A DNA stretch of 64,000 bases from Arthrobacter echini (GCF_008107445.1 NZ_VSLD01000004.1:62001-126000); one strand, 5' to 3'; positions 55,172 through 63,515 are shown, numbered from the stretch's first letter. Made by a program: numbers and translations. Notes: generated from the letters alone by a model not told the origin.

Positions 55172-56497
55172 TCAGTCGCCCTTGCGCCCGAAGACTATGT
55201 CGTCCCAACTGGGAACGCTCGAGCGCTTGGGCTTCGCCCGCCGGTCCCCGGCGGGCTCGGTACCCTTGCCCTGGTCGTTCGCCGGGACCTTCTTCGTGTC
55301 CCTGGCCGGTCGACCGGCCGCCCCGCCCACCGCAGGTTCCTGCGATGGCGCCGCCCCGCGGTCCTGCCCGTCGGCGTCCTGCTGCCCGGGTGCAGGGGTC
55401 TGTGCGGATTCGTGGAGCTGCGACCGCCGTGCCGGGTGCGCGAAGATGCTGATCTCACGCGTCTCGGTGCTGACCCCGTCGTAGAGCTTCGGCGTCCCGT
55501 CGCCATTCAGGGCGTCCTCCTGATCGGGGTCGTCGTCCTGTCCGGTGGGCGCGGGCGCAAGACTCAGGCCGGGCGCCACGACCTCGACGCCGTCGGTGTC
55601 CTCCCCGTCGCGGGGGTGGGCAGCCGGGATGCTGCCCCGTGTCAGGAGCTCCGCCAGGGCGTCGTCGCCGTCCTCGTCGGCACCCAGCCGCTGGCCGCGG
55701 CGTGAGCGGAGCACATCGAGGAGTCCGTCCTGGTCGGTCTCGGAGGGCGTCGTCCCGTCCGCGGGGCCGTCCGCCTCGAAGTCGAACACGTGATCCGCCA
55801 CGGCACTCAACCGCCGCGCGGGCAGCGGACCGTCGAGGGGCTCGAGCTCGCTCAGGACCTGCGCCCACCGGTTGGCGTTCGTGACCGTCTTGCGGGTGGG
55901 GTTGTAGCTCCACTGCGCGGGAGGCTGTTCGCCCAGGTCCACCGCGGAGTCCTCGGGCAACTCGAAGACCGCCTCGACGTGCCAGGATCCGTCCGGTCGG
56001 CGCCAGGAGTCCCACTCGAGCTCCGACTGGTCCACGCCGAACTCCTGGAGGCGGTAGGCCACCATGTCCCCGAGCAGTGCGGGCTCGTCCCCGGAGGCCG
56101 AACGGTACCCGTCGTGGCTCGGCAACGGCGTGGACACCTCGACACGCTGGGCGAGGTACGCCACGTAGTCGCGCTCTGCCCTGACGGGCCCCTCGTAGCG
56201 CTGCACGTGCGCCAGGTCGAGCCCCGACTCCTCGGCGACCTGTTCGGCGGAGGCTCCGGAACGGATGCGGGCCTGGATGTCGCGGGGAGTGAGCTGGACG
56301 GTCGGCCGGGGAGGTCTAGTGCGCGGCTTCTCGGGGAGGGGCCGCGCCTGCGGGAGCGGCGGCTCGCGATCGGCGGAGGGTTCGCTTGCGCGGCGCAGCG
56401 CATCGTCGATGGGCAGCCGGAACGACACGCCCTGTTCGCTGCTCAACAGCAGGTGGTGGCCATCCTCATGGACACCCACCAGGCGTAGCTCCTGCAT
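55172..56497 (-). CDS. sepH: Septation protein SepH
   Basis: SepH (formerly DUF3071) is an actinobacterial FtsZ-interacting protein that stimulates Z-ring assembly. The N-terminal conserved domain carries a helix-turn-helix-like motif (LTPRDIQARIRSGASAEQVAE, about 69-89, split at SGAS) followed by LDLAHVQRYEGPVRAERDYVA. A long acidic, Pro-rich low-complexity C-terminal half (about 230-425) ends in the basic RRAKPKRSSVPSWDDIVFG, a conserved terminal motif. 441 residues. ATG at 56497 has GGAGGA four to five bases upstream. Functionally linked to ftsZ at the other end of the window. Confidence 0.93.
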   Translation of the reverse strand: MQELRLVGVHEDGHHLLLSSEQGVSFRLPIDDALRRASEPSADREPPLPQARPLPEKPRTRPPRPTVQLTPRDIQARIRSGASAEQVAEESGLDLAHVQRYEGPVRAERDYVAYLAQRVEVSTPLPSHDGYRSASGDEPALLGDMVAYRLQEFGVDQSELEWDSWRRPDGSWHVEAVFELPEDSAVDLGEQPPAQWSYNPTRKTVTNANRWAQVLSELEPLDGPLPARRLSAVADHVFDFEADGPADGTTPSETDQDGLLDVLRSRRGQRLGADEDGDDALAELLTRGSIPAAHPRDGEDTDGVEVVAPGLSLAPAPTGQDDDPDQEDALNGDGTPKLYDGVSTETREISIFAHPARRSQLHESAQTPAPGQQDADGQDRGAAPSQEPAVGGAAGRPARDTKKVPANDQGKGTEPAGDRRAKPKRSSVPSWDDIVFGRKGD

Positions 56498-56696
56498 CAA
56501 ATCCTCCAGCCGACAGTGATCACTAGGTGAAACTGTGCCACTGAATCGCACTCATTCCTACTACACCCCGAGGCGTGGCGGACCGGACCGGGCCTTCGCG
56601 GGCACAAATCCGCGGTTCCCTGCGTTATGGCAGCCGAGTGGACCCGGTTCCGGCAGGATCGGACGGGGTCGGGGACGACGGAAGGCAGGCACACGG

Positions 56697-56924
56697 ATGG
56701 CCACGAACCATACGCAGCAGCAGGTGATCGACGACGACGAGGTGCGGGCTGCCGACGCCTACGACCTTCCGGGGGCCGATCCGGCCACCGAGGAGATCTC
56801 CGTGGAGATCCTGCCGGCCCAGGCGGACGAATTCACCTGTGCCTCCTGCTTCCTGGTGCGCCATCGATCCCAGCTCGCGGTGCACCGCCACGGTGTGCCC
56901 TACTGCGTCGACTGCGAGGGTTGA
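56697..56924 (+). CDS. DUF4193 family protein
   Basis: A 75-residue actinobacterial protein. An acidic first half ends in PGADPATEEISVEI; the second half has the family core QADEFTCASCFLVRHRSQLA followed by YCVDCEG, giving a CxxC...CxxC zinc-binding pattern. The M. tuberculosis homologue is about 100 residues, so the acidic linker is shorter here. ATG with GGAAGG about 12 bases upstream. Divergent from sepH (199-base gap), convergent with DUF3093. Function unknown. Confidence 0.88.
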   Translation: MATNHTQQQVIDDDEVRAADAYDLPGADPATEEISVEILPAQADEFTCASCFLVRHRSQLAVHRHGVPYCVDCEG

Positions 56925-56936
56925 CGCCTGGCCGGC

Positions 56937-57413
56937 TCAGCCGGCCAGGGCCGCCGCGAGGCGTTCCGGTGTCCGGGACGAGGTGAGCCAGTAGGGGGTG
57001 CGGTCCTCCGGATCCGTGACCTCCACCTTGACGACCGGGGAGATCCACCCCCTGATGCACAGGTACGTCAGCCCGTTCAACCCACGCCCGCGCTGGAAGG
57101 TGGCATCCTCCCCGGCGAACCAGGACACCTCCCCGAGGTATTTGCGCTCGATGGTGGCGCGGCCCACGCTGAGGGTCCCGGGCGTGACGGTGATGCGCGG
57201 CGTGGAGAGGATGAGCAGCGTGAAGACCACTGCCGCGACGACCGCCGCGACCGAGTACCCGACGAGCATCGAGATGGGTGCGAACATCACGATGGTGGCG
57301 GAGGAGAAGCCCGTCGCGATGACCCAGACCCAGAAGGAGGGCCAGAGGCGCTCGTCGTAGAGGACGGTCCGGTCTGATGTGTTCGGAGGTACTTCCCTCG
57401 GCGCGCTGGACAT
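56937..57413 (-). CDS. DUF3093 family membrane protein
   Basis: A 158-residue protein with two N-terminal transmembrane helices (about 25-45, WPSFWVWVIATGFSSATIVM, and 48-69, VGYSVAAVVAAVVFTLLI), then a soluble C-terminal domain with TPRITVTPGTLSVGRATIE and the typical ISPVVKVEVTDPEDRTPYWL. Found next to dut and DUF4193 in actinobacteria (Rv2698 in M. tuberculosis). Function unknown. The short gap to dut (104 bases) must contain both divergent promoters. Confidence 0.88.
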   Translation of the reverse strand: MSSAPREVPPNTSDRTVLYDERLWPSFWVWVIATGFSSATIVMFAPISMLVGYSVAAVVAAVVFTLLILSTPRITVTPGTLSVGRATIERKYLGEVSWFAGEDATFQRGRGLNGLTYLCIRGWISPVVKVEVTDPEDRTPYWLTSSRTPERLAAALAG

Positions 57414-57468
57414 GACTCCAGCATTCCACTCTTTCGCCCGGAGTCGGGCCGCCCTCCGGTGAAGGCGC

Positions 57469-57474
57469 TAAAGT
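57469..57474 (+). promoter_or_regulatory. Putative -10 hexamer of dut
   Basis: TAAAGT predicts a start near 57481 and a short leader of about 37 bases carrying GGAGAAG before the dut ATG. Confidence 0.4.
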
Positions 57475-57517
57475 GGGGGGCTGGGTCACCGGACGGGTTG
57501 CGTTGGAGAAGCGGTCA

Positions 57518-57976
57518 ATGGGTATACAGCAGGGCCTCCCGGTCCAGATCATGATGCTCGACGACGGCCTCGAACCTCCCTCGTACGCAACGGCGGGAGA
57601 CGCGGGAGCCGACCTGCGCACCGCCGTCGATGTGCTGCTCGCACCGGGTCAGCGGGAGCTCGTCCCCACGGGTGTCGCTCTCGCCCTTCCGTTCGGATAC
57701 GTGGGCCTGGTCCACCCGAGATCGGGCCTCGCTGCACGGCACGGCGTCACGATCGTCAACGCGCCGGGCACGGTGGACGCCGGGTACCGGGGTGAGATCA
57801 TGGTCTGCCTGCTGAACACCGATCCCGCCGAGGCCGTGCGCCTGCGCCGGGGCGACCGCATCGCCCAGCTGGTCATCCAGCGCGTGGAGCACGCCGTATT
57901 CACGACGGTGGACCGGTTGCCCGCGAGTGCGCGGGGCGACGCGGGCTTCGGATCCACGGGCGGCTTCGGCGGCTGA
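57518..57976 (+). CDS. dut: dUTP diphosphatase
   Basis: Dut hydrolyses dUTP to dUMP, preventing uracil incorporation into DNA. The 152 residues contain the five trimeric dUTPase motifs: [46 protein letters not shown] and the C-terminal arm [14 protein letters not shown]. The start is the ATG at 57518 ([12 protein letters not shown]) with GGAGAAG upstream; a GTG at 57473 in frame would overlap the -10 region. First gene of the dut-DUF3710-OB-DUF3159 series. Confidence 0.97.
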   Translation: MGIQQGLPVQIMMLDDGLEPPSYATAGDAGADLRTAVDVLLAPGQRELVPTGVALALPFGYVGLVHPRSGLAARHGVTIVNAPGTVDAGYRGEIMVCLLNTDPAEAVRLRRGDRIAQLVIQRVEHAVFTTVDRLPASARGDAGFGSTGGFGG

Positions 57977-58054
57977 GTGATCTCCTGCCCCTGACCGCGT
58001 ATCGCGACCACCTCACCGAATACCTCATCCGATCAACCAGGAAGGACCCCGTAC

Positions 58055-58906
58055 ATGGCTTTTGGGCGCTCGAGGAAGAAGAAGCAGGACGACTCCACCG
58101 ACCGGGCGGCATCGGCGGAGGCCGCGCAGACCCCGTCGGTCACCACCGGCACCGGGCCTGCAGAAGGAGAGACCGGTGAGTCCGGGACCGGCCCCACCAC
58201 CACGGATGGTGGGCCCATTCCCGACGCCGTGACCGCCGCTGCCTCCGTTCCGCCGGCGCACGTCTCGAGCGCCGAGTACGACCGGGCCACCCTCGGACCC
58301 TTCGACGCCTCGGAGCAGGACACGGAGTCCGGCTACATCGATCTCGGTGCACTGCGGATCAATGCGGCCGAGGGGCTCCAGCTGCGGCTCGAGGTCGAGG
58401 AGCGCAGCAAGCGGGTGATCGCCGTCACCCTGGATCTCGGCGGGTCCACGCTGCAACTGCAGGCCTTCGCCGCTCCGAAGACCGAGGGTCTGTGGGACGA
58501 GATCCGGGAGCAGATCGGCGCCTCGGTGGGCTCCCAGGGCGGCACTGTGGAGGAACGATACGGCGTCCTCGGTACGGAACTGCTGGCGAAGGTCCCCGCG
58601 CAGACGCCCGACGGCCAGGCCGGTGTCCGCCTGGCGCGCTTCGTGGGCGTCAATGGGCCCCGCTGGTTCCTGCGGGGCGTCCTCGGCGGACCGGCCGCAC
58701 TGCAGCCCGAAGCCGCGGCGCCGGTGGAACAGCTCTTCCGCAGCGTCGTCGTCGTCCGCGGGGACCAGCCGCTGCCGCCACGCGAACTGCTGCAGCTGAG
58801 ACTGCCGACCAGCGCCGCCGAAGCGCCGCCGGCCGCAGGGCCCGTAGCCGCCCGGGATCTTCCGAACCCGCTGGAGCGCGGTCCCGAGATCACCGAGACC
58901 CGCTAG
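58055..58906 (+). CDS. DUF3710 family protein
   Basis: A 283-residue actinobacterial protein. A basic Lys-rich start (FGRSRKKKQDDSTD) and a Gly/Thr linker (to about 70) precede a globular domain with YIDLGALRINAAEGLQLRLE (about 94-113), LWDEIREQIGASV and the conserved GVNGPRWFLRGVLGGPA (about 201-217). No membrane helix or catalytic motif that I recognise. ATG with AGGA about ten bases upstream. It lies six bases before the OB-fold gene, so the two are almost certainly co-transcribed. Confidence 0.87.
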   Translation: MAFGRSRKKKQDDSTDRAASAEAAQTPSVTTGTGPAEGETGESGTGPTTTDGGPIPDAVTAAASVPPAHVSSAEYDRATLGPFDASEQDTESGYIDLGALRINAAEGLQLRLEVEERSKRVIAVTLDLGGSTLQLQAFAAPKTEGLWDEIREQIGASVGSQGGTVEERYGVLGTELLAKVPAQTPDGQAGVRLARFVGVNGPRWFLRGVLGGPAALQPEAAAPVEQLFRSVVVVRGDQPLPPRELLQLRLPTSAAEAPPAAGPVAARDLPNPLERGPEITETR

Positions 58907-58912
58907 GGCAGC

Positions 58913-59269
58913 GTGGCCGTCCGACCGCACACTCCCGATGAGGCCCCCGGCGTCCCGGCCGCAGAACGCGGTGACTCCTGGGTCCCGCTGCCCGAGCGCG
59001 GCAGGATCAGGGCGCGGGGGGTCATCGAGCGCGTGACGATCGCCCCGGCGTCCGCGACGCCGTCGTTCACCGTCCTCGCGCGGCTCGATCAGGACGGCCG
59101 GATCGGCGCGGGGGAGAGCATCCGCATCATCTGGATGGGTCAGCGGCGGGTCCCCGGAGTCCAGGCCGGTGTGGCCCTGCGCTTCGAGGGGATGCTGAGC
59201 CGGGTCGCCGGTACCCCCACCGTGTACAACCCCCGCTACGAGATCATCGGCCGACCCGAGGAGAACTGA
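58913..59269 (+). CDS. OB-fold nucleic-acid-binding-like protein
   Basis: A 118-residue protein whose second half (about 28-112) reads as a small beta-barrel: GRIRARGVIERVTIAP, SFTVLARLDQDG, SIRIIWMGQRRVPGVQ and RFEGMLSRVAGTPTVYNPRY. It resembles the OB-fold proteins called RecG-like or OB-fold nucleic acid binding domain proteins adjacent to DUF3159 in actinobacteria. Ligand is unproven. GTG start; six bases after DUF3710, one base before the DUF3159 ATG. Confidence 0.85.
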   Translation: MAVRPHTPDEAPGVPAAERGDSWVPLPERGRIRARGVIERVTIAPASATPSFTVLARLDQDGRIGAGESIRIIWMGQRRVPGVQAGVALRFEGMLSRVAGTPTVYNPRYEIIGRPEEN

Positions 59270-59270
59270 C

Positions 59271-60077
59271 ATGAGCCACCCGACCGGCGAGCCAGGCGCA
59301 GCCTCCGATCCACCCGACCGGGACACCCCGGCAGCTCCGCCGTCCTCCGCTCAGCCCGCGGGACGGGCCGGTGCCGGGGGAAGGGCCGGAGAGCAGGCGG
59401 GACCGACGGCGGCCGAGGTGGCCTCCCAGTACGCGGCCAGATCCGGGGTACGCCGTCACGACTCCGGCCAGATCGACGTGCTCTCCTCCATCGGCGGGGT
59501 ACAGGGCCTCGCCGAGAGCATCGTCCCCGGCCTCGTCTTCACCGTCGTCTTCACCGTCACCCGGGACCTGACCGTCTCGCTCGTCGCGGCGCTGGCCCTC
59601 TCCGCGGTCTTCACCGTCCTCCGCCTCGTGGCACGGAAACCCCTCACCCAGGCGATCGCGGGCCTCGTCGGCGTCGCCTTCTGCGCCTTCGTGGCGCAGC
59701 GGACCGGCAACGCCACGGATTTCTTCCTTCCGGGATTCTTCATCAACGGCGCCTACATCGTCGCGATGGCGATCTCGGTGTCCATCCGCTGGCCCTTCGC
59801 CGGACTGCTCTTCGGCTTCATCCGCAACGAGGGCATCGACTGGCGGAAGGACCCGGTGCGCGTGCGCGCCTACGCCGTCGCGACGTGGATCATCGTCTCC
59901 GTACTCGCGCTGCGTCTCGCGGTGCAGGTGCCTCTCTACCTCGCCGACAACGTGACGGCGCTCGGGTCCTCACGCGTGGCCATGGGACTGCCGCTCTACG
60001 CCCTCGGGCTCTGGCTGGCCTGGCTGGTCTCCCGGCCGCGGACCCTGCCGGCGAGCAACGCCGACGATCCGGCCTAG
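59271..60077 (+). CDS. DUF3159 family membrane protein
   Basis: A 268-residue membrane protein. A long hydrophilic Pro/Ala-rich N-terminus (about 1-65) leads to SSIGGVQGLAESIVPGLVFT and about five to six transmembrane segments to residue 255, with VARKPLTQAIAGLVGVAF and the conserved GFIRNEGIDWRKDP loop. Function unknown; its neighbours are the OB-fold protein upstream and the trkA genes convergent downstream. Its TAG stop shares CTAG with the TAG of the convergent trkA gene. Confidence 0.9.
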   Translation: MSHPTGEPGAASDPPDRDTPAAPPSSAQPAGRAGAGGRAGEQAGPTAAEVASQYAARSGVRRHDSGQIDVLSSIGGVQGLAESIVPGLVFTVVFTVTRDLTVSLVAALALSAVFTVLRLVARKPLTQAIAGLVGVAFCAFVAQRTGNATDFFLPGFFINGAYIVAMAISVSIRWPFAGLLFGFIRNEGIDWRKDPVRVRAYAVATWIIVSVLALRLAVQVPLYLADNVTALGSSRVAMGLPLYALGLWLAWLVSRPRTLPASNADDPA

Positions 60078-60745
60078 TCCCCGTCGCTGCGGGCGGCGAG
60101 GGCCACCCGCAGCTCGTCCTCCACAGCGATGGCAGCCAGGAAGAAGATCTCGTCCCCGGCCTCGATGACGTCGTCCGGGCTGGGGCTGAACGGCGAATCG
60201 TCCCGCAGGATGGCCACCACCGCGCAGTCCTCCGGCAGCGTGACCGCGCCGATGGTGCCACCCACGAGGGGGGAGTCCTGCGGCACCGTGAACTCCACGA
60301 TGGACGAGACACCGGTCTGCAGCGTCAGCAGGCGCACCAGGTCTCCGATCTCCACGGCCTCCTCCACGAGCGCCGTCATGAGGCGCGGAGTGTTGACCGC
60401 GACATCCACGCCCCAGGAGTCGTCGAACATCCAGTCGTTCTTCGGGTTGTTGACCCGGCCCACCGTGCGGCCCACCCCGAACTCGCTCTTCGCGAGCAGG
60501 GACACCACCAGGTTGACCTTGTCGTCGCCGGTGGCCGAGACGACGACGTCGGCCTCCTCCAGATGTGCGTCCTTGAGGGTCGTCAGCTCGCAGGCATCGC
60601 CGATCAACCACTTGGCACCCTTGAGGCCGCTGCGCCCGATGGCCTCGGGTTTCTCGTCGATGAGCAGGATCTCGTGCTTGTTGCCGAGCAGTTCCCGGGC
60701 GATCGACGAGCCGACACTGCCCGCTCCCGCGATGACGACCCTCAC
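60074..60745 (-). CDS. TrkA-family potassium-uptake regulatory protein (second copy)
   Basis: A 223-residue RCK protein: N-terminal NAD-binding Rossmann RVVIAGAGSVGSSIARELL (about 2-20), the conserved VVVSATGDDKVNLVVSLLAK, and a C-terminal RCK_C domain (about 145-215, ending FLAAIAVEDELRVALAARS). GTG start overlapping the upstream trkA stop by four bases (GTGA). Such pairs (CeoB/CeoC in mycobacteria) gate a potassium transporter; no TrkH/TrkG is in the window. Confidence 0.93.
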   Translation of the reverse strand: MRVVIAGAGSVGSSIARELLGNKHEILLIDEKPEAIGRSGLKGAKWLIGDACELTTLKDAHLEEADVVVSATGDDKVNLVVSLLAKSEFGVGRTVGRVNNPKNDWMFDDSWGVDVAVNTPRLMTALVEEAVEIGDLVRLLTLQTGVSSIVEFTVPQDSPLVGGTIGAVTLPEDCAVVAILRDDSPFSPSPDDVIEAGDEIFFLAAIAVEDELRVALAARSDGD

Positions 60746-61416
60746 TGGATCTCCTCCTTCGGCGCGGCGGCGAGGATCCGGCCGATCTCGTCGGTCGCCG
60801 TGGTCTGCATCATGGCATGCAGGATGTCGCCCTGCTGGTAGCTCGTCTCCGAGGTGGGCAGGATGCCCTCGCCGAAGCGGGTGAGATAGGCGATGCGCAC
60901 ACCGCTCGCCACCTCGATGGAGCGCAGGGATCTGCCGAGCCATCCTGCGCTCAGGGCCAGCTCCGCGAGGATGAGCCTCCCGGAGGTCTCGCGGAAGTCG
61001 CCGTTGATCGTCTGCTCGGGCAGGATGCGTCGCAGCACCTGGTCGGCGCTCCAGCGGACGGCGGCAACCGTGGGGATCCCGAGCCGCTGGTAGATCTCCG
61101 CGCGTCCCGGGTCGTAGATGCGGGCGACGACGTGCGGCACGTGGAAGGTCTCCCGAGCCACGCGGGTGGCGAGGATATTGGAGTTGTCACCGCTGGACAC
61201 GGCGGCGAAGGCGTAGGCGTCCTCGATCTCCGCGGATTTCAGGGTGTCCCGGTCGAACCCGACCCCGGTGACCTTGCGCCCACCGAAGCTGGAGCGCAGC
61301 CGTCGGAAAGCACGGTCGTCCTGGTCGATGATCGCGACCGAGTGGCCGGATTCGTCCAGTGTGTGCGCAAGACTGACCCCTACCCTCCCGCATCCCATGA
61401 TCACAAAATGAGCCAC
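60742..61416 (-). CDS. TrkA-family potassium-uptake regulatory protein (first copy)
   Basis: A 224-residue RCK protein: VAHFVIMGCGRVGVSLAHTL (about 1-20; GxGxxG nucleotide-binding loop), VAIIDQD, SGDNSNILATRVARE and the C-terminal RCK_C part. It is translationally coupled to the second trkA gene. Start choice GTG 61416 (61425 possible). TAGGCT at 61485-61490 could be the -10. Divergent from the KimA-like gene, which argues for a shared transport function. Confidence 0.93.
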   Translation of the reverse strand: MAHFVIMGCGRVGVSLAHTLDESGHSVAIIDQDDRAFRRLRSSFGGRKVTGVGFDRDTLKSAEIEDAYAFAAVSSGDNSNILATRVARETFHVPHVVARIYDPGRAEIYQRLGIPTVAAVRWSADQVLRRILPEQTINGDFRETSGRLILAELALSAGWLGRSLRSIEVASGVRIAYLTRFGEGILPTSETSYQQGDILHAMMQTTATDEIGRILAAAPKEEIQ

Positions 61417-61484
61417 CCGCGGCACCCCTGATTCCTGACTGATTCCCGGCACAGATCCTGCTGTTCCGTGCGTTACCGGCCTCA

Positions 61485-61490
61485 AGCCTA
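61485..61490 (-). promoter_or_regulatory. Putative -10 hexamer of the trkA pair
   Basis: On the minus strand TAGGCT predicts a start near 61478 and a leader of about 60 bases. Confidence 0.35.
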
Positions 61491-61516
61491 GTGGCTGCCC
61501 GCGAGGGCGGACGCGC

Positions 61517-61522
61517 TAGGGT
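61517..61522 (+). promoter_or_regulatory. -10 hexamer, probable leaderless promoter of the KimA-like gene
   Basis: TAGGGT ends seven bases before the GTG at 61530; no room for a riboswitch leader. Confidence 0.5.
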
Positions 61523-61529
61523 GTGGGCT

Positions 61530-63506
61530 GTGCTGACTTTTCTCGAGGCCGTCAAGCGGGTGCTGGTGGGCAAGCCCTTCGCCAGTGACAGGCTGAGGAA
61601 CAAGGCCCTCCCCAAGCGCCTCGCCATGCCCGTGTTCTCGGCGAGCGCCCTCTCCTCCGTGGCGTACGCTCCCGACGAGATCCTCCTCACCCTCGCCCTG
61701 GCCGGTGTGGCGTCGGTGACCATCTCGCCGTGGATCGGACTGGCCGTGATCGTCGTCCTGCTCGTGGTGGTCGCCTCCTACCGCCAGGCGGTGCATGCCT
61801 ACCCGGCCGGGGGCGGTGACTACGAGATCGCGAAGCAGAACATCGGTCCGCGGGCCGGTGCCACCGTGGCCGCCGCGCTCATGATCGACTACCTGCTCAC
61901 CGTTGCGGTGTCGGTCTCGGCCGCGGCCCAGTACGTGGTCTCGCTCGCACCCTCGCTGGAGGACGCGCGCGTGGTGCTCGCCGTCGTCGGCGTGGGGATC
62001 CTCGTACTGCTCAACCTCCGCGGCATCACGCGCGGGGTCCGGGCGCGCGCCGTCGTGACCTACGTCTTCCTCGCGGGAATCCTGGCCCTCTGCGTCACAG
62101 GCATCGTCCAGTCGTTCTCGGGGACGCTCGGTGAGGCACCGAGCTCCCGCTTCGAGATCCTCCCCGACGCGGGGCTCGACGCCGGCCTGGTGGGGCTGGC
62201 GGGCGCCCTGCTGATCCTCCGGGCCTTCTCGGCAGGAGCCGCCGCCCTGACCGGTCTGGAGGGGCCCGGCGCCAATGTGCCGCGTTTCGAGGCACCGAAG
62301 AGCCGCAACGCCGCCACGACGCTCCTGGTGCTCGGTCTCGTGTCCGCGGCGATGCTCGCCGGGGTGATCTACCTGGCCAATGCCACACGCGTCCATGTGG
62401 TGCAGAATCCGGCCGCGCAACTACTGCTGGACGGCCGGCCGGTGCCGGGGGACTACATCCAGTCGCCCGTGGTCAGCCAGCTCGCACGGACCGTCTTCAC
62501 CGCCGGCTCATCCGCCTTCTACCTCGTGGTCGCGGCGACGGCGCTCATCCTGATGCTCGCCGGGCACGCGGCGTTCAACGCCTTCCCCGTCCTGGCATCC
62601 ATCCTGGCCACCGACGGCTACCTGCCGCGCCAGCTGCGCACGAGGGGGGACCGCCTCACCTTCAGTAACGGGATCCTCGCGCTGGGCCTGGGCGCCGTCG
62701 TGCTGATCCTCCTCTTCCGGGCGGACGTCACGGCCCTCGTCCAGCTGTACATCGTGGGGGTCTTCGTCTCGTTCACCGGCGGCCAGCTGGGACTGATCCG
62801 GCACTGGAACAGGGAACTGCGCAGCACCGTGGGAAAGCAGAACCGCTGGAGGATCCACAAGTCGCGCGCCATCAACACGCTGGGTTTCGCCCTCACAGCG
62901 GCAGTCCTGGTGGTCATCCTCATCACCAAGTTCGAGTACGGCGCCTGGATCGCGGTGCTCGCCATGGCCGTCCTCTTCGGCCTCATGCGCAGCATCAAGA
63001 GACACTACGACTCAGTGGCCAGTGAACTCGCGATCGACGACGCCGTCAGGCTTCGGGCCCTGCCCTCCCGCGTGCATGCCGTGATCCTCGTCTCGCACGT
63101 CCGGAAGCCGGTCCTGCGCGCCCTGGCGTTCGCCCGCGCCTCGCGGCCCTCCCGCCTCGACGCCATCACGGTGGACGTAGACCCGGAACAGACGCGGACC
63201 ACCCTCGCGGACTGGCAGAAGTACGAGATCCCCGTGCCCATCACCGTGCTCGCCTCGCCCTACCGGGACACCATCGCCCCGATCCTCGAGTACATCCGCA
63301 CCATGCGCCGGGACTCCCCGCGGGATCTGATCGTGGTCTACATCCCGGAGTACGTGGTGGGAAAATGGTGGGAGCAACTCGTCCACAACCAGACCGCCCT
63401 GCGCATCAAGGCGCGCCTGCACTTCGTCCCCGGAGTGATGGTCGCGAGTGTCCCCTGGCAGCTCGCGTCCTCGGACGCGACCCGCAGCTACCAGGATCTG
63501 AAGTAG
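61530..63506 (+). CDS. KimA-like APC-superfamily permease
   Basis: A 658-residue protein resembling B. subtilis KimA (a high-affinity potassium/proton symporter) throughout: KRVLVGKPF, SALSSVAYAPDEILL (about 40-54), YRQAVHAYPAGGGDYE, MIDYLLTVAVS (Asp120, Tyr121), TGLEGPGANVPRF (Glu244), RGDRLTFSNGI, and QLYIVGVFVSFTGGQLG (Tyr407). About 12 membrane helices are followed by a USP-like cytoplasmic domain (from about 505, AVILVSHVRKPVLRALAFA). The residue aligned with KimA Asp36, which I recall as a potassium ligand, is Ser39 here; the one aligned with Tyr43 is kept (Tyr46). GTG start. Transport function likely, ion uncertain. Confidence 0.9.
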   Translation: MLTFLEAVKRVLVGKPFASDRLRNKALPKRLAMPVFSASALSSVAYAPDEILLTLALAGVASVTISPWIGLAVIVVLLVVVASYRQAVHAYPAGGGDYEIAKQNIGPRAGATVAAALMIDYLLTVAVSVSAAAQYVVSLAPSLEDARVVLAVVGVGILVLLNLRGITRGVRARAVVTYVFLAGILALCVTGIVQSFSGTLGEAPSSRFEILPDAGLDAGLVGLAGALLILRAFSAGAAALTGLEGPGANVPRFEAPKSRNAATTLLVLGLVSAAMLAGVIYLANATRVHVVQNPAAQLLLDGRPVPGDYIQSPVVSQLARTVFTAGSSAFYLVVAATALILMLAGHAAFNAFPVLASILATDGYLPRQLRTRGDRLTFSNGILALGLGAVVLILLFRADVTALVQLYIVGVFVSFTGGQLGLIRHWNRELRSTVGKQNRWRIHKSRAINTLGFALTAAVLVVILITKFEYGAWIAVLAMAVLFGLMRSIKRHYDSVASELAIDDAVRLRALPSRVHAVILVSHVRKPVLRALAFARASRPSRLDAITVDVDPEQTRTTLADWQKYEIPVPITVLASPYRDTIAPILEYIRTMRRDSPRDLIVVYIPEYVVGKWWEQLVHNQTALRIKARLHFVPGVMVASVPWQLASSDATRSYQDLK

Positions 63507-63515
63507 GAGGACGCC

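Noticed and set aside
61417-61529. c-di-AMP riboswitch before the KimA-like gene
   Set aside because: Gap is too short and the promoter appears leaderless.
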